A program made the position numbers and the translations under genes. This document shows, one piece after another, positions 54,773 to 63,999 of a stretch of DNA of 64,000 bases (position 1 is its first letter; the number at the start of each line of letters is the position of its first letter). A model generated the notes under the pieces. That model ran no database searches. It had not been told where the DNA came from and saw only the letters and a list, made by a program, of their open reading frames with translations. This stretch comes from Mesorhizobium sp. M1D.F.Ca.ET.043.01.1.1 (GTDB lineage: Bacteria > Pseudomonadota > Alphaproteobacteria > Rhizobiales > Rhizobiaceae): the NCBI RefSeq assembly GCF_003952385.1, contig NZ_CP034444.1, positions 4,973,001 through 5,037,000 of the forward strand, in the 5' to 3' direction.

Positions 54773-56326
54773 ATGGCGCTTTTCGAGCTCACCCTTATCC
54801 TCCTTCTCACCGCTGTCGCGCTGACGGCGGTGTCGCGGTGGCTGGAGGTCCCCTATCCGTCACTGCTCGCGCTTGCCGGGGCAGGGATCGCCTTCCTGCC
54901 TGGCGCACCGACCATCGAAATCGATCCGGAACTGGCGCTGGCGCTGTTCATTGCGCCGGTTCTTCTCGATGCCGCCTATGACACCTCGCTGCGCGACCTG
55001 AAGCGCTACCGGCTGTCGCTGGTGCTGTTGGCGCTCGGTGCCGTCGTCTTCACCACGGTGGTCGTTGCCTTCGTCGGCTGGAAGATGGCAGGCCTGCCGA
55101 TCGCGGCGGCGATCGCGCTCGGCGCCATCGTCGCGCCCCCGGACGCGGTTGCGGCGAGCGCCGTGCTCGGCCAGTTCAAGGTGCCGCACCGCCTCACCGC
55201 CATCCTGCAGGGCGAGAGCCTGCTCAACGACGCCACGGCGCTGCTGATCTACCGGATCGCGGTTTCGGCCGCGATCGGCTCGGTGATGTTGAGCGACGCA
55301 GTGCCGGTTATCCTGCTGTCCACGGTCGGCAGCGTTGCCGCCGGCTATATGTTCGGCCGCATCTCGCTGCTCGCGCTCATCCGCATCGAGGATGCGGCAA
55401 GCAGCACCGTCGTGCAGTTTGCCGGAACCTTTGCCGTCTGGATCATCGCCGACAAGATCGGCCTTTCGGCCATCATCACCATCGTCGTCTATGCCATCAC
55501 CATCGCGCGCACGGGGCCGCGCCGCATGTCGGCGAGACGCCGCGTCAGCACCTATTCGGTCTGGGAGTCGGCGGTGTTCGTGCTCAACGTTCTGGCTTTC
55601 GTGCTCATGGGCCTGCAGGCGCGGTCGATCGTCGGCCGGCTCTCCGGCGATGGGCAGGGCGATGCCTTCCTCTTTGCCGCGGCGGTGCTGGCCGCCGTCA
55701 TCGTGGCGCGCCTGGTGTGGGTGCTGGGTTATGTCGCGATCATGCTGCGGGTCGCCCGCTTTGACAGCGAAGAGCAAAGGCGGGACGCGCCGACGTTTCG
55801 CGGCGCCGTGCTCGTCGGCTGGTGCGGCATGCGCGGGCTGGTGACGCTGGTCGCGGCCGTTGCCCTGCCTGCCGGCTTCCCCGGCCGTGATCCGATCGTG
55901 CTCGCCGCCTTCGCCGTCGTGCTCGGCACGCTGGTGCTGCAGGGCATGAGCCTGAAGCCCTTGCTGCGCCGGCTCAACTTCGATCGGGATACGACGATCG
56001 ACCGCGAAGTGGCGCAGGCACGCGTCGCCATCATGCAAGCCGCGCTCGATGTGCTGAGCCGCAAGACGTCGGCCGCGGCGGCGGTGGTGCGCGAGCAGTA
56101 CGAGGCGCAGCGCCTGGTAGCGGAAAACCCGGAGGACGCGCAGGCGGCGACCGAATACGACCGGCTGCGTCTCTATGCCATCAACCGCCAGCGCGACCTG
56201 CTCGAGGAGTTGCGCCGCAACGGCACGATCGGCGACGAGGCCTATCACCGGCTGGAAGAAGAGATCGACTGGGCCGAGCTGGCGGCGTCGCCGGCGGGGC
56301 GCTTCCAGCCGCTTACCACTTATTAG
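54773..56326 (+). CDS. CPA1-type Na+/H+ antiporter (NhaP-like)
   Basis: 517 aa. About 12 hydrophobic spans, the cation site GAIVAPPDAVAASAVLGQ with the essential Asp, LQGESLLNDATALLIYRIA and GWCGMRGLVTLVAAVALP are CPA1 hallmarks. A cytoplasmic C-terminal helical tail (about residues 425-517, charged heptads) probably tunes activity. Proton-driven Na+ or K+ efflux for pH and salt homeostasis. Its TAG stop is part of the next repeat element. Confidence 0.93.
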   Translation: MALFELTLILLLTAVALTAVSRWLEVPYPSLLALAGAGIAFLPGAPTIEIDPELALALFIAPVLLDAAYDTSLRDLKRYRLSLVLLALGAVVFTTVVVAFVGWKMAGLPIAAAIALGAIVAPPDAVAASAVLGQFKVPHRLTAILQGESLLNDATALLIYRIAVSAAIGSVMLSDAVPVILLSTVGSVAAGYMFGRISLLALIRIEDAASSTVVQFAGTFAVWIIADKIGLSAIITIVVYAITIARTGPRRMSARRRVSTYSVWESAVFVLNVLAFVLMGLQARSIVGRLSGDGQGDAFLFAAAVLAAVIVARLVWVLGYVAIMLRVARFDSEEQRRDAPTFRGAVLVGWCGMRGLVTLVAAVALPAGFPGRDPIVLAAFAVVLGTLVLQGMSLKPLLRRLNFDRDTTIDREVAQARVAIMQAALDVLSRKTSAAAAVVREQYEAQRLVAENPEDAQAATEYDRLRLYAINRQRDLLEELRRNGTIGDEAYHRLEEEIDWAELAASPAGRFQPLTTY

Positions 56327-56427
56327 AGCGTTTCAGCGATTCATAGGATCGCCGAACCGTTCTAAGTATTTGTTTTTACGCAATTCCGAACGGAAAACCG
56401 TTACACACTTTCCTGGAATTGCTCTAG
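56323..56427 (+). repeat. 105-bp double-hairpin element, copy 3
   Basis: Starts TTAG and ends CTAG; 105 bp long like the other two copies. Hairpin 1 AGAGCGTTTCAGCGATTC... with its arm CGAACCGTTCT; hairpin 2 GCAATTCC to GGAATTGC. The first T-T-A-G contains the antiporter stop codon (56324-56326). Confidence 0.9.
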
Positions 56428-56539
56428 AGATGCGCCGGCCCGGCGGTCATCGACTGGACCATTCTGCGTGCCGCCACGGTCCATTGCATCGCCAACGGTG
56501 AGGCGCTACTGCCGTCACCGGAATTGAGCCGGTTAATCG

Positions 56540-57457
56540 ATGAAGCTGGTCAGCTACAACATCCAGTACGGGTTCGGCAGCGACGGCCGCTATGACGTGG
56601 CGCGCGCGGCGCGCCTTGTCGATGGCGCCGACGTCATCGCCCTGCAGGAAGTCGAGCGGCACTGGCAGCGCAGCAATGGCGACGACCAGCCGGAGATGCT
56701 GTCGCGGCTGCTGCCTGATTATTACTGGGTCTATGGTCCGGCCTTCGATATGGACGCCAGCGAAAAGCGCGACGGCCGGGTCGTCAATCGCCGGCGGCAG
56801 TTCGGCACCATGGTGCTTTCGAAGCTGCCGATCGTCTGGTCGCGGCTGCACACGCTGCCGCTGCGGCGCACGCTGAGGCCGCTCAACACGCGCAACGCGG
56901 CGCTCGAGTGCATGATCCGCACGCCGGCGGGGCCGGTGCGGGTTTTCTCGCTGCATCTCGCCCATGTCGCGGCCGAGGAGCGGCTGGAGCAGATCGACTA
57001 TCTGCTTGCCGAGCATCGCCGCGCGGCATCCGACGGCGGCCCCTGGAGTGGCGCCGACGACGAGCCGCAGCGCAACTGGAGCAACGGCGAGCCGGAGCCC
57101 GAAAGCCCGCTGGCGGCGATCTGGCTCGGCGATTTCAACATGGAGCCGGGCAGCGCCGAATACCGGCGCATTGTGGGCAGCGCGCCCTACCATCGGGGCG
57201 CCGCCTATATCGACGGATTCGTCGATGCCGCGGCCGTCGCCAGCGAGCCCGGGCCGGATTTCCATACGCATGAAAAGATCATCGAGGGCAGGCTGGCAAA
57301 ACGACGGCTCGATCACTGCTTCGTCGGCGGCGCGCTGGCCGGACGGGTGCGTTCGGTGAGCGCCGACATCGGCGCGGTGGCTTCCGACCATTTCCCGTTG
57401 AGGGTCGATATCGATCTGGAAACGCCTGCTATCGCTTCAGGCCTGGCCGGCAGGTGA
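56540..57457 (+). CDS. Endonuclease/exonuclease/phosphatase family hydrolase
   Basis: 305 aa, EEP (exonuclease III/sphingomyelinase/inositol phosphatase) fold. MKLVSYNIQYGFG with the metal Asn, IALQEVERHW with the Glu, WLGDFNMEPGS and ASDHFPLRVD with the catalytic Asp-His. RRLDHCFVGG supplies another typical Asp. Metal-dependent phosphodiesterase or phosphatase; substrate unknown. No signal peptide. Followed by the DMT transporter after 7 bp, likely one transcript. Confidence 0.88.
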   Translation: MKLVSYNIQYGFGSDGRYDVARAARLVDGADVIALQEVERHWQRSNGDDQPEMLSRLLPDYYWVYGPAFDMDASEKRDGRVVNRRRQFGTMVLSKLPIVWSRLHTLPLRRTLRPLNTRNAALECMIRTPAGPVRVFSLHLAHVAAEERLEQIDYLLAEHRRAASDGGPWSGADDEPQRNWSNGEPEPESPLAAIWLGDFNMEPGSAEYRRIVGSAPYHRGAAYIDGFVDAAAVASEPGPDFHTHEKIIEGRLAKRRLDHCFVGGALAGRVRSVSADIGAVASDHFPLRVDIDLETPAIASGLAGR

Positions 57458-57464
57458 GGCCGGC

Positions 57465-58310
57465 ATGACGCTCTTCGTCTTCCTCGCAGTGCTCTCGGCG
57501 GCTGCCATGCATGCGATCTGGAACGCGCTGGTCAAGGTGCATCTCGACCGCTTCCTGTCGATCACGCTGATGACGGTAGGCATGGGGTTCGCGGCGCTGC
57601 TGGTGCTGCCCTTCGTCGAGGTGCCGAAGGCCGAGGTCTGGCCGTTCATCCTCGCGTCGGTCTTCTTTCACATGGGCTATCGTACGTTCCTGATCGGCGC
57701 CTACAAGGCCGGCGATTTCGCCCAGACCTACCCGCTGGCGCGCGGCACGGCGCCGCTGCTGTCGGCGCTCGGCGGTATCGTTCTGGTTGGAGAGATGCCG
57801 CCACCGCTCGCCATCTTCGGCATCGTGCTTTTGTCGGCCGGCACGCTGGTCATGTCATTTCGCGGCGACGTGCATCTCGAACGGTTCAATCTTCGCGCGG
57901 TCGGCTTTGCCCTCGGCACTTCGGTCTTCATCGCCAGCTATACGCTCTCCGACGGCAGCGGCGCGCGGCTGGCCGTCAACGCAACCAGTTATGCCGCCTG
58001 GCTGTTCGTCTGCGATGCGACGTGGGCGCTGGTGCTGTGCATCGCCTTTCGCGGACCACAGTCGCTGCCCGTGCTGGCGCGCGACTGGAAGGCAGGGCTG
58101 TTCACCGGCGTGCTCAGCGGCGCCGCCTACTGGATCGTGATGTGGGCGATGACCAAGGCGCCGATCGCGTCGGTCGCGTCGCTGCGCGAGACCTCGATCC
58201 TGTTCGCCATGCTGATCTCGGTGCTGGCGCTGGGCGAGAAGATGACCGCTTGGCGCGCCACGGCCGCGCTCGGCATTGTCGCCGGCGTGGTCGCATTGCG
58301 CTTGGGGTAA
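57465..58310 (+). CDS. EamA/DMT family transporter
   Basis: 281 aa, ten hydrophobic spans arranged as two EamA repeats (AMHAIWNALVKVHLDRF near the start, and WIVMWAMTKAPIASVASLRE with ETSILFAMLISVLALGE in the second half). Secondary transporter, often an exporter of amino acids or metabolites. Convergent with the Dabb gene; the stops are 9 bp apart. Confidence 0.9.
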   Translation: MTLFVFLAVLSAAAMHAIWNALVKVHLDRFLSITLMTVGMGFAALLVLPFVEVPKAEVWPFILASVFFHMGYRTFLIGAYKAGDFAQTYPLARGTAPLLSALGGIVLVGEMPPPLAIFGIVLLSAGTLVMSFRGDVHLERFNLRAVGFALGTSVFIASYTLSDGSGARLAVNATSYAAWLFVCDATWALVLCIAFRGPQSLPVLARDWKAGLFTGVLSGAAYWIVMWAMTKAPIASVASLRETSILFAMLISVLALGEKMTAWRATAALGIVAGVVALRLG

Positions 58311-58319
58311 TTCTCGCCG

Positions 58320-58634
58320 TCAGCCGCGAATATCCAAATCGACCACCACGAGCCCGTCAGTGCCACCTTCGAGCGCGGCAACCAGGCGGGCGCCGGCGCG
58401 CTGATGCGCTTCATGCACCAGATAGGCGTCACGCGCGGCGGCATCGCGGAAATCGATGGTGAAGCCATGCGTGAGCCCGCGCGCGAAGGGCTCGGGGCTG
58501 ACATTGGCGCTGAAATGAACCTTGCCCATGCCGTCGATGAGCGAACGCAGCGCTTCGAGATCGGCGTGGATTGCCGCGCGCTCGGCGGCGGGGACATCGT
58601 CGCGGAAGCGGACAAAGACGCAGTGGCGGATCAT
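58320..58634 (-). CDS. Dabb (stress-responsive A/B barrel) domain protein
   Basis: 104 aa single dimeric alpha-beta barrel. IRHCVFVRFRDDVPAAERAA, GFTIDFRDAAARDAYLVHEAH and the C-terminal VVVDLDIRG match PF07876 members. Roles vary; near sugar and GMC dehydrogenases it may assist a catabolic intermediate. AAGGAAC precedes the ATG. Last gene of the minus-strand operon, 10 bp after the GMC gene stop. Confidence 0.88.
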   Translation of the reverse strand: MIRHCVFVRFRDDVPAAERAAIHADLEALRSLIDGMGKVHFSANVSPEPFARGLTHGFTIDFRDAAARDAYLVHEAHQRAGARLVAALEGGTDGLVVVDLDIRG

Positions 58635-58644
58635 CGATGTTCCT

Positions 58645-60273
58645 TCAAGCCGCCTGGTTGCCCTTGAACACAGCCGGCGGCAGCGGCTCGCGGCCGAGGA
58701 TCAGGTCGGCGCCCTTTTCGCCGACCATGATGGTCGGCGCGTTGGTGTTCGAGGACGGGACACGCGGCATCACCGAAGCGTCGCAGACGCGCAGGCCTTC
58801 TATGCCGCGCAGCCTGAGGTCCGGCGTCACCACGCTCATTGCGTCATGACCCATACGGCAGGTGCCGACCGGATGGTGGTCTGTCTTCGACGTGCGGCAG
58901 GCATAGTCGAAGAGATCGTCGTCGCTTTGCAGGGCCGGGCCGGGCAGAACCTCGCGCAGCACATAGGGCTGCAGCGCCTTCTGCCGCATGATCTCGCGCG
59001 CCAGGCGCAGGCCCTTGATCGACATGTCGCGATCATACGGGTCGGACCAGTAGTTCGGATCAATCCGCGGATGATCGGCCGGGTCGGCGCTTTTCAGCCG
59101 CACCGTGCCGCGCGAGCGCGGGCGCAGGAAGGCGGAGTTCAGCGTCACGCCCGGATTCTTCAGCTTCTCGACGCCGGCTTCGATGCCGGAGCCGAGGCCG
59201 AGATGGAACTGGATGTCCGGCGAGGCGGTCGTCGGGTCGGCGTACCAGAAGCCGCCGGTTTCGAACAGGCTGGAGGCGACCGGGCCCTTCTTCAAAAGCA
59301 GATATTGCAGGCCGGCCCACATGGTGCGGTGCAGCTTGGCGTAGTTGTCATAGGTGTGGTCGCCGGTGCATTCGGCAATGACGAACAGGTCGAGATGGTC
59401 CTGCATGTTGGAGCCGACCCCGGGCAGGTCGTGGACGGGCGTCACGCCGACAGACTTCAAATGGTCGGCCGGGCCGATGCCGGACTGCAGCAGAAGCTTC
59501 GGCGAGCCGATGGCGCCGGAGGAGACGATCACTTCACGTTCGGCGCGCAGGATCGTCATCTCGCCACCTGGTTTGTCGACGATCTCGACACCGATGGCGC
59601 GGCCCTTCTCGACGACGACGCGGGTGACCAGCACGTCGGTCCGGACCGTCAGGTTCTTGCGGTCGCGGATCGGCTTCAGATACGCGACCGACGCAGAGGA
59701 GCGCCGCGCATCCTTCTGGGTAAGCTGGTAGTAGCCGACACCCTCTTGGACAGCGCCGTTGAAGTCCGGATTGAAGGGGATGCCCATCTCCTGGCCGGCG
59801 CGGAAATAGGCCTCGCAGATCGGCAGCGGCGAGATCGGGTTGGAGACGCCGAGCGGGCCCTGGTCACCGTGGAAATCATTGGCGAAGCGCTGGTTGTTCT
59901 CGGCACGCTTGAAATAGGGCAGCACGTCGCGATAGCCCCAGCCGGCGAGACCCTCCTCCTTCTCCCAGGCGTCATAGTCGCGCGCATTGCCGCGGGTGTA
60001 AATCTGGGCGTTGATCGAGGAGCCGCCGCCGACCACCTTGGCCTGCGTGTACCAGAAGACGCGGTCCTTCATGTTCTTCTGCGGCACGGTCGACCAGCCC
60101 CAGGAAGCGATGCCCTTGGTCATCTTGGCGAAGCCCGCCGGCATGTGGATCAGCGGATGCCAGTCCTTGCCGCCGGCTTCGAGCAGCACGACGGAATTCG
60201 ACGGATCCTCGCTCAGCCGGTTGGCGAGAACGCAGCCGGCCGGACCGGCGCCAACGATGATGTAGTCAGCCAT
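58645..60273 (-). CDS. GMC oxidoreductase, choline dehydrogenase-like
   Basis: 542 aa FAD flavoprotein. FAD motif VGAGPAGCVLANRLSE at the N terminus, AKVVGGGSSINAQIYTRG, SSGAIGSPKLLLQSGIGPA, and the C-terminal HPVGTCRMGHDAMSVV with TNAPTIMVGEKGADLI (catalytic His then Asn). ATG at 60273 is chosen over an in-frame GTG at 60285. Alcohol or polyol substrate unknown. 12 bp after the SDR stop. Confidence 0.92.
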   Translation of the reverse strand: MADYIIVGAGPAGCVLANRLSEDPSNSVVLLEAGGKDWHPLIHMPAGFAKMTKGIASWGWSTVPQKNMKDRVFWYTQAKVVGGGSSINAQIYTRGNARDYDAWEKEEGLAGWGYRDVLPYFKRAENNQRFANDFHGDQGPLGVSNPISPLPICEAYFRAGQEMGIPFNPDFNGAVQEGVGYYQLTQKDARRSSASVAYLKPIRDRKNLTVRTDVLVTRVVVEKGRAIGVEIVDKPGGEMTILRAEREVIVSSGAIGSPKLLLQSGIGPADHLKSVGVTPVHDLPGVGSNMQDHLDLFVIAECTGDHTYDNYAKLHRTMWAGLQYLLLKKGPVASSLFETGGFWYADPTTASPDIQFHLGLGSGIEAGVEKLKNPGVTLNSAFLRPRSRGTVRLKSADPADHPRIDPNYWSDPYDRDMSIKGLRLAREIMRQKALQPYVLREVLPGPALQSDDDLFDYACRTSKTDHHPVGTCRMGHDAMSVVTPDLRLRGIEGLRVCDASVMPRVPSSNTNAPTIMVGEKGADLILGREPLPPAVFKGNQAA

Positions 60274-60285
60274 GGTTCCACTCAC

Positions 60286-61047
60286 TCACAAGCGGGGCAC
60301 CGAAAGCGCGCCGTCGACATCGATGACCGATCCGGTCGAAAAGCCGAACTTGCCGGAGGCCAGCGCCGCCACCACCGCGCCGATATCGGCGGCTTCGCCC
60401 CAACGTTTGGCCGGCACCAGCCCGCCATCGATCAGCGCGTCATATTTGGCGGAAACGCCTGCCGTCATGTCGGTGCGGATGATGCCCGGCCGCACCTCGA
60501 ACACGCCGATGCTTTCGGGAGCGAGCCGCAGCGCCAGATTCTTCACCCACATCGAAAGGCCGGCCTTGGAGATGCAATAGTCGGCGCGCTCCGGCGAGGC
60601 CATCGTCGCGCTGACCGAGGTGACGGTGATGATCGATCTGGCCGAAGCGGCGGGTGTTGCAAGCATCGCCTTGGCGACGGTCTGGCTGAGGAACACCGTG
60701 CCGCGCAGGTTGATATTCAGCGCGCGATCGAAGTTCTCCGGTTTCAACTCCAGAAGATCGCCTCGCACCACGGCGCCGACGCCGGCATTGTTGACCAGGC
60801 AGTCGATGCGGCCGAAGGCGTTGATTGTCGCATCGACAAGTTTCGAATGGCCAGCAAGATCGGCGATATCGCAGCGGGCATAGGCGAATTTCGCACCACG
60901 CGCCGCGATGTTCTGAGCAAGGCCCTTGGCGGGCTTCTCGGCAAGGTCGCCGACGAGGATATCGAAGCCGGCATCGGCCAGCGCCTCGGCGCAGGCCAGT
61001 CCGATGCCCCGCGCGCCGCCGGTGACGATGGCCGCCGGGCGGGTCAT
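60286..61047 (-). CDS. SDR oxidoreductase between the two GMC genes
   Basis: 253 aa. TGGARGIGLACAEALADAG (Rossmann), DIADLAGHSKLVDA, NNAGVGAVVRG, VTSVSATMASPERADYCISK with Ser, Tyr and Lys, and EVRPGIIRTDMTAGV. Asp in LVGDLAEKPAKG favours NAD(H). Overlaps the upstream GMC gene by ATGA. Probably works on the product of a GMC enzyme. Confidence 0.92.
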   Translation of the reverse strand: MTRPAAIVTGGARGIGLACAEALADAGFDILVGDLAEKPAKGLAQNIAARGAKFAYARCDIADLAGHSKLVDATINAFGRIDCLVNNAGVGAVVRGDLLELKPENFDRALNINLRGTVFLSQTVAKAMLATPAASARSIITVTSVSATMASPERADYCISKAGLSMWVKNLALRLAPESIGVFEVRPGIIRTDMTAGVSAKYDALIDGGLVPAKRWGEAADIGAVVAALASGKFGFSTGSVIDVDGALSVPRL

Positions 61048-62561
61048 GACGCGAACTCCGTCTTGCGGATGTGGTCGGCGACGCGCAGCGCCTGCGCCGC
61101 GATCGACAGCGCCGGGTTGACCGCGGCCGACGTCGGCAGGAAGCCGGCATCGACAACGAGCAGGTTCCGGTGGTCGTAGGCGCGGCAGAACGGATCGAGC
61201 GGCGAGGTTGCCGGATCGTTGCCCATCCTCACGGTGCCGCACTGGTGCGAGGGCGTGCGCTTGTCGAACGGGCGTGACAGCACGATCGGATAGCCGCAGG
61301 CGCGGAAGTTCTCGCGCATCACCTTGGTCAGGTCTTCCAGCGACTGCATGTTGGAGCGCCGCCACTGCATGACGATCTCCTTGCCGTCGAGCATGATACG
61401 GCTTTCGGGGTCGGGCAGGTCCTCGCACATCAGGTACCAGTCGACGGCGTGGCCGGCCATGAAGTCGAGCGCGAATTTCGGCGCCAGCTTCACATTGGCC
61501 CTCAGCATGTTGCCGTCGATCTTGCCGAGCAGCTGCACGTTCCCGAGCGGCTTGCCGCCGTTGCCGTCCGACAGATAGTAGTCGTTGAGCATCAGCGTCT
61601 TCTGGTAGACGGCGTCGTTGCGGCGGCGCGGATCGATCGCCAGCATCGCGCTCGAATTGTGGTTCATGAAATTGCGGCCGACCTGGTCGGAGCTGTTGGC
61701 GAGGCCCTTGCCGCCTGCCTTGCCATTGCAGGCAGAAGGCGAGCGCAGCAGGATGACGGCGGAGTTGACCGCGCCGGCCGAAAGGATGACCAGCTTCGGC
61801 GACAGCGTCTTTTGCTCGCCGTTCTGGGTGTAGTGAATGGCGGCGATCGATCTTCCGTCCGGCGAGGCCTCGAGCCAGTCGACATGCGCGCCCGTCTGAA
61901 GCTTGATGTTCGCATCGCTGAGCGCCGCAGTCAGCGGCCCGGTCTGGGCGTCGACCTTGCCCAGGCCGGTATTCGGGAAAGCATCCCAACCTGTCTTGCC
62001 ATCCTTCAGCCAGGCTTCGATGTCGACGCCTAGCGGCAGCGACGCCGGATGCAGGCCGAGGCTCTTCAATTCGGCACGGGCGCGAGCGATCGGCGGCTCG
62101 TCGGGCACCGGCTTGAACGCGTAGGGGATCGAGTGGTACGGCTCCGTCGGGTCTTCGCCGAGGCTGCCGCGCACGCGAAAAAGCTGCTCGGCCTTCGAAT
62201 ACCAGGGCTCGAACTCGTCATAGGAAAACGGCCAGGCCGGCGAGACGCCGCCGTAGTGTTCGAGCTCGGAGAAATCCTCGTTGCGGTAGCGGATCAGCAC
62301 CGCGCCGAAGAACTTCGAATTGCCCCCGACATAGTAGTAGTTGCCAGGGTTGAAGGCCGGACCGCCGGCCTCGCGCCACATCTCCTTCGGCCGGTAATGC
62401 TCGTCGACGAAGATCGACCGCGTCGAGCGCGCATGCGGCGTCGCGGGCAGCGGCTCGCCGCGCTCCAGGATCAGGATCGAGGCGCCGCCGCCGGCCAAGC
62501 CGGAGGCGATCGTGGCGCCGCCGATGCCGGAGCCGATGATGACGATATCCGGATTTGCCAT
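61044..62561 (-). CDS. GMC oxidoreductase, gluconate 2-dehydrogenase large-subunit-like
   Basis: 505 aa. FAD motif IGSGIGGATIASGLAGGG, GGNSKFFGAVLIRYRNEDF, SAGAVNSAVILLRSPSA, and the C-terminal SHQCGTVRMGNDPATSPL and NPALSIAAQALRVADHI. This sub-branch resembles gluconate-2-dehydrogenase-type large subunits but no small or cytochrome subunit adjoins. No signal peptide or Tat motif is evident, so it acts in the cytoplasm. Weak ribosome site. Upstream spacer holds a repeat. Confidence 0.9.
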   Translation of the reverse strand: MANPDIVIIGSGIGGATIASGLAGGGASILILERGEPLPATPHARSTRSIFVDEHYRPKEMWREAGGPAFNPGNYYYVGGNSKFFGAVLIRYRNEDFSELEHYGGVSPAWPFSYDEFEPWYSKAEQLFRVRGSLGEDPTEPYHSIPYAFKPVPDEPPIARARAELKSLGLHPASLPLGVDIEAWLKDGKTGWDAFPNTGLGKVDAQTGPLTAALSDANIKLQTGAHVDWLEASPDGRSIAAIHYTQNGEQKTLSPKLVILSAGAVNSAVILLRSPSACNGKAGGKGLANSSDQVGRNFMNHNSSAMLAIDPRRRNDAVYQKTLMLNDYYLSDGNGGKPLGNVQLLGKIDGNMLRANVKLAPKFALDFMAGHAVDWYLMCEDLPDPESRIMLDGKEIVMQWRRSNMQSLEDLTKVMRENFRACGYPIVLSRPFDKRTPSHQCGTVRMGNDPATSPLDPFCRAYDHRNLLVVDAGFLPTSAAVNPALSIAAQALRVADHIRKTEFAS

Positions 62562-62580
62562 AGTCTAAGGATCTTTGTTT

Positions 62581-62632
62581 TGATGCATGTCGTTGCCCCA
62601 AAACCGGAGCCACTTTTGGGCGACATGCATCA
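62581..62632. repeat. TGATGCATGTCG palindromic repeat
   Basis: Perfect 12-bp ends TGATGCATGTCG (62581-62592) and CGACATGCATCA (62621-62632) around a core with CCCCAAAA and TTTTGGG. Lies within the operon, between the ATPase and GMC genes. Its right end supplies the ATPase stop (TGA). Confidence 0.85.
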
Positions 62633-63745
62633 GAGAATACGCTTCTCGGTCGCCGGATCGAAGAACACCGCCTTGCTGAGGTTGAAAGCCAGCGGCGTGC
62701 TGGTGCCGGGCTGAATCCTGGCGTCCGCCCGCAGCCGCGCCACCACGCCCTTGCCGCCGAGATTGGTGACGGCAAAGGTGTCCGATCCAGCCGGCTCGAC
62801 CACTTCGATGTGGCAATCGGCGGTGGCGATCTCGGATCCGTTGCGCTCGGCGCCTTCCGGATCGGTCAGCGCTTCGGGCCGCACGCCGAAGATGACCGGC
62901 TTGTCTTTGAAGGCCGCAAGGCCGGCCGGAGCGCCGGGCAGCGACAGCGTGATCGGCTGGCGCGCCTCGCGGTCGAGCACGACGGAGAGTCCGCTGCCAT
63001 TGGCGCCGATTTTGGCCGGGATGAGGTTCATCGCCGGCGAGCCCATGAAGTCGGCGACGAAGACGTTGGTCGGGTTGTTGTAGATCTCGGCCGGCGTGCC
63101 GAATTGCTGCACCTCGCCGTCGCGCATCACGGCGATCTTGGTCGCCAGCGTCATCGCCTCGATCTGGTCGTGGGTGACATAGACGATCGTCGTGCCGGTG
63201 GTCGCATGCAGGCGCTTGATCTCGATGCGCATGTCGACGCGCAGCTTGGCGTCGAGGTTGGAGAGCGGCTCGTCGAACAGGAACAGCTTCGGGTCGCGCA
63301 CCAGCGCCCGGCCCATGGCAACGCGCTGGCGCTGGCCGCCGGAGAGCTGGCTGGGCTTGCGCTGCAACAGGTGGCCGATCTGCAGGGTTTTGGCCACCTT
63401 GTCGATTGCCTTCTGGCGCTCGTCGGCCGGCACGCCGCGCATCTCCATGCCGAAGGCGATGTTTCCGGCCACCGTCATGTTCGGGTAGAGCGCATAGCTC
63501 TGGAACACCATGGCGATGTCGCGCTTCGAGGGATGCAGGTCGTTGATCGCCTTGCCGTCGACCCGGATCTCGCCCTCGGTGATGTTCTCCAGGCCGGCGA
63601 TGGTGTTGAGCAGCGTGGACTTGCCGCAGCCGGACGGGCCGACCAGCACGAGGAAGCCGCCCTTTTCGAGCTCGACGTCGATGCCCTTCAGGATCTCGAC
63701 ATTCCCGAAACGCTTCTTCAGTCCGTCAATTTCCAGAAAAGCCAT
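62630..63745 (-). CDS. Sugar ABC transporter ATP-binding protein (UgpC/MalK type)
   Basis: 371 aa. Walker A VGPSGCGKSTLLN, VFQSYALYPNMTVAGN, signature LSGGQRQRVAMGRA, Walker B LFLFDEPLSNLD, THDQIEAMTLATKI and a C-terminal MalK-like regulatory domain (VIFGVRPEALTDPEG). AAGGAAC precedes the ATG. Stop codon lies in the repeat at 62581-62632, so the last residues (TEKRIL) may be repeat-influenced. Energises the sugar or polyol importer whose permease follows at 63769. Confidence 0.95.
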   Translation of the reverse strand: MAFLEIDGLKKRFGNVEILKGIDVELEKGGFLVLVGPSGCGKSTLLNTIAGLENITEGEIRVDGKAINDLHPSKRDIAMVFQSYALYPNMTVAGNIAFGMEMRGVPADERQKAIDKVAKTLQIGHLLQRKPSQLSGGQRQRVAMGRALVRDPKLFLFDEPLSNLDAKLRVDMRIEIKRLHATTGTTIVYVTHDQIEAMTLATKIAVMRDGEVQQFGTPAEIYNNPTNVFVADFMGSPAMNLIPAKIGANGSGLSVVLDREARQPITLSLPGAPAGLAAFKDKPVIFGVRPEALTDPEGAERNGSEIATADCHIEVVEPAGSDTFAVTNLGGKGVVARLRADARIQPGTSTPLAFNLSKAVFFDPATEKRIL

Positions 63746-63768
63746 GGTCGTTCCTTCAGAAAATATGA

Positions 63769-63999
63769 TCAGCCCTTGACCGCGCCCGCCATCAGCCCGC
63801 GCACGAAATAGCGGCCGGCGACGACGTAGACGATCAGGGTGGGGAGCGCGGCGATCATCGCCGCGGCCATGTTGACGTTGTATTCGACGACACCGGTCGA
63901 GGTGTTGACGACATTATTCAGCGCCACCGTCATCGGCATTACGTCGCCGGTGCCGGCATAGGCGGAAGCGAACAGGAAGTCGTTCCAAATGTTGGTGAA
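63769..63999 (-). CDS. Sugar ABC transporter permease, C-terminal part (cut by window edge)
   Basis: 76 residues visible before the stop at 63769. The segment NIWNDFLFASAYAGTGDVMP, a loop LNNVVNTSTGVVEYNVN, the hydrophobic MAAAMIAALPTLIVYVVAG and the end RYFVRGLMAGAVKG match MalG/UgpE-type permeases. The EAA loop and the N-terminal spans lie beyond 64000. 23 bp before the ATPase start, same operon. Confidence 0.88.
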   Translation of the reverse strand, partial: FTNIWNDFLFASAYAGTGDVMPMTVALNNVVNTSTGVVEYNVNMAAAMIAALPTLIVYVVAGRYFVRGLMAGAVKG

